A stretch of 64,000 nucleotides of DNA from Candidatus Poribacteria bacterium (GTDB taxonomy: Bacteria; Poribacteria; WGA-4E; GCA-2687025), in assembly GCA_018644665.1 (NCBI GenBank), contig JABGQA010000084.1:1-64000 (forward strand), read 5' to 3'. The notes below the pieces were generated by a model. It ran no database searches. It saw only the letters and a program-made list of their open reading frames with translations, and was not told where the DNA came from. A program made the position numbers and the translations under genes. Positions within the stretch are counted from its first letter, which is position 1, and every line of letters starts with the position of its first letter. Below, in pieces: positions 60,960 to 64,000 of this stretch.

Positions 60960-63113
60960 ATGGTCACAGGCAGCGAGACCGCGATCCGAGATCTACTGAG
61001 CCGCATGACGTTGCGCGAGAAGATCGGGCAGATGTGCCAGGTCACGAGCCCGAGCGAGCGTGGCGAACAGCTCATCCGCGATGGCGGGATCGGCTCGTTC
61101 CTCAACGTGGTTGACCGGGACACGTGCGACCGCTACCAGCGAATCGCGCGTGAGGAAAGCCGCCTCGGCATCCCGCTCATCATGGGGCGTGACGTCATCC
61201 ACGGGTTTCGGACGGTGTTCCCGATCCCGCTAGGCCAGGCGGCATCGTGGAACATGTCGCTGATACGCGACGCCGCGCGGATATCCGCGGTCGAGGCCGC
61301 GTCCTGTGGCGTCAACTGGACCTTCGCACCGATGATCGACATCGCCCGCGACCCACGCTGGGGACGCGTCGCCGAAGGCGCGGGCGAGGACACGCACCTG
61401 GCGTCCACCGTTGGGGTGGCGATGGTCGAGGGCTTCCAGGGCCCGGACCTGTCGGCCCCGGACGCGATCGCGGCGTGCGCGAAGCACTACGTCGGGTACG
61501 GCGCGGCTGAAGGGGGGCGCGACTACAACACCACGGACATACCCGAACGAGCGCTGCGGGACATCTACCTGCCTCCGTTCGAAGCCTGTGTCGATGCTGG
61601 CGTCGCGACGCTGATGAGCGCGTTCAACGAGATCGACGGCGTGCCGGCGACCGGCAACGCCTTCGCCCTGTCCGACGTGCTGCGCGGGGAGTGGGGCTTC
61701 GACGGCTTCGTCGTCAGCGACTACAACTCGGTCACCGAGATGGTCGCGCACGGAAGCTGTGAAGACGACCGGGAAGCCGCGTGTCAGGCCGTGACGGCAG
61801 GGGTCGACATGGAGATGGTGAGCGAGTCGTATCGCGAGCACGTCGAAGGGCTGGTCAGTGACGGCGCCATCTCGATGGCGGTGGTCGACGAGGCGGTCCT
61901 GCGAATTCTACGCGTCAAGGCGCGGCTCGGGCTGTTTGCCGAGTCCGAAGCCGTCGCCCCGGCCCCCTCCGCCGAAGTCGCGCAGAGCAGCCTCGAGGCT
62001 GCTCGGACGCTGGCGCGCGAGAGCATCGTACTCCTCGAGAACGACGGCGTGTTGCCGATCGCGGCGAACGTCGGCTCCGTCGCGGTTGTGGGGCCGTTGG
62101 CCGACGCGCCTGCCGATCAGCTCGGGTGCTGGGTGATGGACGGCCGACCTGACGACTCCGTGGCGCCTCTGGACGCCCTGCGCGAGCGCCTCGGCGAGGA
62201 TCGCGTTCTCTACGCGCCCGGCCTCGACTCGTCGCGGGACACCCACCGCACAGGCTTCGCCACCGCGGCCCAAGCCGCGAGGGACGCGGACGTCGTCGTC
62301 GCATTCGTGGGCGAGGAGGCGATCCTCAGCGGCGAAGCGCACTCGCGGGCCTTCCTCGACCTGCCCGGCGCGCAGAACGAGCTGCTGGAGGCGCTGGCGG
62401 ACCCCGGCACGCCGATCGTTGTCGTCGTGCTCGCCGGTCGGCCGCTCACCATGGGCGCGGTAGCGTCGAAGGCGAGCGCCGTCCTGATGGCCTGGCACCC
62501 GGGCACGATGGCCGGGCCGGCGATCGCTGACATCCTGTTCGGCGACGACACTCCCTCGGGCAAGCTGCCCATCAGCTTCCCGAAGACGGTCGGACAGATC
62601 CCAATCTACTACGCGCACAAGAACACAGGCCGGCCGCCGTCTGCCGGGGCGTACGGGATCCCGCTCGGTACGCCGTTGGACCCCGTTGACTTCACGACTG
62701 GCTACCTCGACGCAGACCCGGAGCCGCTCTACCCGTTCGGGTACGGCATGAGCTATACGCAATTCGAGTACAGCGACCTCGAGGTCTCGGTCGAGCAAGT
62801 GCGGCTTGGTGGGTCGGTCTCCGTGTCCGCGACGCTGCGAAACGTTGGCGACGTGGCGGGCGTCGAAGTCGCTCAGCTCTACGTCCGCGATGTCGTGGGC
62901 AGCGTCACCCGTCCGGTTAGGGAGCTGAAGGGTTTCCAGCGCCGCGCGCTAGAGCCGGGCGAGGGCTGCACCGTGACATTCGAGCTGTGGACGGACGCGC
63001 TGGCCTTCCACGGGCGAGACATGCGCCGCGTCACCGAGGCCGGCGAGTTCCACGTGTGGATCGGGGGTAGCGCCAAGGCCGACCTACGTGGCACATTCCA
63101 CGTCGTCGACTGA
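60960..63113 (+). CDS. Glycoside hydrolase family 3, beta-glucosidase-like
   Basis: 717 residues from the ATG at 60960, after AAGGAG. The N-terminal TIM barrel has MTLREKIGQM, MGRDVIHGFRTVFPIPLG, RDPRWGRVAEGAGEDTHLAS and GFVVSDYNSV with the nucleophile Asp (about residue 254). The second domain follows (VALLENDGVLPI-type region, here SIVLLENDGVLPI), then a C-terminal fibronectin III-like domain (VEVAQLYVRDVVGSVTRP). No signal peptide, so it acts on imported oligosaccharides. Releases glucose or xylose from the non-reducing end. Confidence 0.92.
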   Translation: MVTGSETAIRDLLSRMTLREKIGQMCQVTSPSERGEQLIRDGGIGSFLNVVDRDTCDRYQRIAREESRLGIPLIMGRDVIHGFRTVFPIPLGQAASWNMSLIRDAARISAVEAASCGVNWTFAPMIDIARDPRWGRVAEGAGEDTHLASTVGVAMVEGFQGPDLSAPDAIAACAKHYVGYGAAEGGRDYNTTDIPERALRDIYLPPFEACVDAGVATLMSAFNEIDGVPATGNAFALSDVLRGEWGFDGFVVSDYNSVTEMVAHGSCEDDREAACQAVTAGVDMEMVSESYREHVEGLVSDGAISMAVVDEAVLRILRVKARLGLFAESEAVAPAPSAEVAQSSLEAARTLARESIVLLENDGVLPIAANVGSVAVVGPLADAPADQLGCWVMDGRPDDSVAPLDALRERLGEDRVLYAPGLDSSRDTHRTGFATAAQAARDADVVVAFVGEEAILSGEAHSRAFLDLPGAQNELLEALADPGTPIVVVVLAGRPLTMGAVASKASAVLMAWHPGTMAGPAIADILFGDDTPSGKLPISFPKTVGQIPIYYAHKNTGRPPSAGAYGIPLGTPLDPVDFTTGYLDADPEPLYPFGYGMSYTQFEYSDLEVSVEQVRLGGSVSVSATLRNVGDVAGVEVAQLYVRDVVGSVTRPVRELKGFQRRALEPGEGCTVTFELWTDALAFHGRDMRRVTEAGEFHVWIGGSAKADLRGTFHVVD

Positions 63114-63148
63114 GGCTACCGCGTTACCCGTCGGCTGCCGGGAGGACG

Positions 63149-63538
63149 ATGAACCACATCCTACGCGACGCCCTGCTGGTCGGCACGGGGGGTTTCTTCG
63201 GCGCGATCGGGCGCTTCTACGTCACGGCGTGCATGCAGGGCCGGTCGAAGGGCTTCCCCCTGGGAACGCTGACCGTGAACGTCGCGGGTTCGCTCGCGCT
63301 CGGGTTCCTGGCGTCGCTGCTCGCTCAGCGGGCGCTCGGCGGCGCCCACTGGCGTCTAGTCCTCGGCGTCGGTTTCCTGGGCGCCTTCACGACGTTCTCG
63401 ACGTTCAGCTATGAGAGCGTTCGGCTGTGGGCAGACGGGCGCTGGGGAGCGTTGGCCGCAAACGTCGGTCTGAACGTAGGCGCATGCTTGGCCGCGGCCG
63501 CGCTGGGCGTCTTCGCCGCGCGCTGGGTCACGACGTAG
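63149..63538 (+). CDS. crcB: Fluoride channel CrcB/Fluc
   Basis: 129 residues with four helices. GTGGFFGAIGRFY at the start, GTLTVNVAGSLALGF in helix 2 and GVGFLGAFTTFSTFSYE in helix 3 are the Fluc signatures, with the Phe box and the central sodium site region. It exports fluoride as a dual-topology dimer. GGGAGGA precedes the ATG. No fluoride riboswitch is seen in the 35 bases upstream; a single gene suggests a homodimer. Confidence 0.94.
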   Translation: MNHILRDALLVGTGGFFGAIGRFYVTACMQGRSKGFPLGTLTVNVAGSLALGFLASLLAQRALGGAHWRLVLGVGFLGAFTTFSTFSYESVRLWADGRWGALAANVGLNVGACLAAAALGVFAARWVTT

Positions 63539-63544
63539 CGGGCA

Positions 63545-64000
63545 TCAGCCGCGCGCCGCTACCAACGCCTCGAAACGGTCGACGTCCTGCCGGATGAGGT
63601 CGAGGCTGCCGGCCCAGAACTCTGGCGTGCGTATGTCTATGCCGAACCGCGCGGACAACTCGCCCGCATCCGCCATGCCGGTGCTCGACAGCAGGTCGTC
63701 GTAACTCGCCCGGAACGCGTCCGGCGCCTCGGAGTACCGGGCGTACAGCCCCAGCCCGAAGAGCAGGCCGAACATATACGGGAAGTTGTAGTAGCTCTGC
63801 CCGTAGTAGTGCGGCTTGGCCGCCCACATGTACGGGTGCAGCAGGTTGGGGTCGAGAGCGTCGCCGTACGTGTCTAGCTGCGCGCGCAGCATGATGTCGT
63901 TCAGCTCCGACACCGACAGTTCTCGGTCGCGACGGCGCTCGAACGTCTCTTGCTCGAACAGGTACCGACACGTGATGTCGACGACGACCTGACAGGCGCT
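63545..64000 (-). CDS. M3-family oligoendopeptidase F, C-terminal part only
   Basis: The reverse frame is open to the right edge, so the N-terminal part and the HExxH zinc motif lie beyond the window. The visible ~151 residues include RYLFEQETFERRRDRELS, DIMLRAQLDTYGDAL and HPYMWAAKPHYYGQSYYNF then FGLLFGLGLYARY, the strongly conserved end of PepF-type M3 peptidases. These cytoplasmic zinc enzymes cleave short peptides. It ends six bases from the convergent crcB stop. Confidence 0.88.
   Translation of the reverse strand, partial: SACQVVVDITCRYLFEQETFERRRDRELSVSELNDIMLRAQLDTYGDALDPNLLHPYMWAAKPHYYGQSYYNFPYMFGLLFGLGLYARYSEAPDAFRASYDDLLSSTGMADAGELSARFGIDIRTPEFWAGSLDLIRQDVDRFEALVAARG

Noticed and set aside
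63114-63148. Fluoride riboswitch upstream of crcB
   Set aside because: The 35-base gap is too short and lacks the conserved riboswitch core.
1-64000. tRNA, rRNA, CRISPR arrays, insertion sequences and attachment sites
   Set aside because: Scanned by eye on both strands; no cloverleaf, spacer-repeat array, transposase or integrase was recognised. A tRNA scan would be decisive for the tRNA part.

Overview
The window is GC-rich chromosomal DNA from a Gram-negative, free-living heterotrophic bacterium. The diderm inference rests on lipoprotein signal peptides, a PorV/UPF0164-like outer-membrane protein and a long secreted repeat protein with a FlgD-like C-terminal Ig domain. The mix of Gfo/Idh/MocA oxidoreductases, xylose-isomerase-like TIM barrels, phytanoyl-CoA dioxygenase, mandelate-racemase-type enzyme, BNR sialidase-like, LarA-like and neutral-ceramidase-like proteins is typical of uncultured groups such as Latescibacteria or Poribacteria. 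The sequence alone does not fix the phylum. I see no rRNA, tRNA, CRISPR array, insertion sequence, phage or plasmid gene.

Layout. 1-15750: accessory catabolism, in short blocks on both strands (EamA transporter fragment, discoidin-like lipoprotein, TIM-barrel isomerase, LarA-like protein, methyltransferase plus ABC exporter, sialidase-like protein, UDP-glucuronate decarboxylase-like enzyme, a coupled dehydrogenase/HUMPS-decarboxylase/WD40 block, ceramidase-like and alpha/beta hydrolases, Gfo/Idh/MocA). 15884-27530: a 14-gene forward run carrying threonine synthesis (hom, thrC, a PGM-like proposed homoserine kinase), PLP synthesis (pdxS, pdxT), yceD-rpmF, fatty-acid synthesis (fabH, fabD, fabG, acpP, fabF), rnc and folK. 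27734-34961: a 2090-residue Ig-like repeat protein followed by a PorV-like protein. 35139-43828: mixed enzymes (CrtI-like oxidoreductase, EEP phosphodiesterase/nuclease, mandelate racemase family, PhoD-like, SixA-like, EamA, 2-hydroxyacid dehydrogenase, methyltransferase).

43836-51059 is a reverse-strand run with small DUF4242-like and membrane proteins, ispD-ispF, cysS, a second discoidin-like lipoprotein, dprA, accA and a phytanoyl-CoA dioxygenase. 51253-64000 holds a Gfo/Idh/MocA gene, a secreted hypothetical, comEC, rpiB, two flotillins with a YqiJ/NfeD-like partner, another Gfo/Idh/MocA gene, a GH3 glycosidase, crcB and the end of an M3 oligoendopeptidase.

How it fits together: housekeeping biosynthesis sits in one tight cluster, flanked by sugar and sugar-acid scavenging genes. 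dprA and comEC suggest a capacity for DNA uptake. The best candidates for something new are the Ig-array/PorV pair, the scrambled HIGH motif (GIHN) of the cysteinyl-tRNA synthetase, the paired discoidin-like lipoproteins, the dehydrogenase/HUMPS/WD40 block, and two Gfo/Idh/MocA proteins lacking the EKP lysine. Start sites were chosen by Shine-Dalgarno sequence, signal peptide or family length and are inferences where noted.
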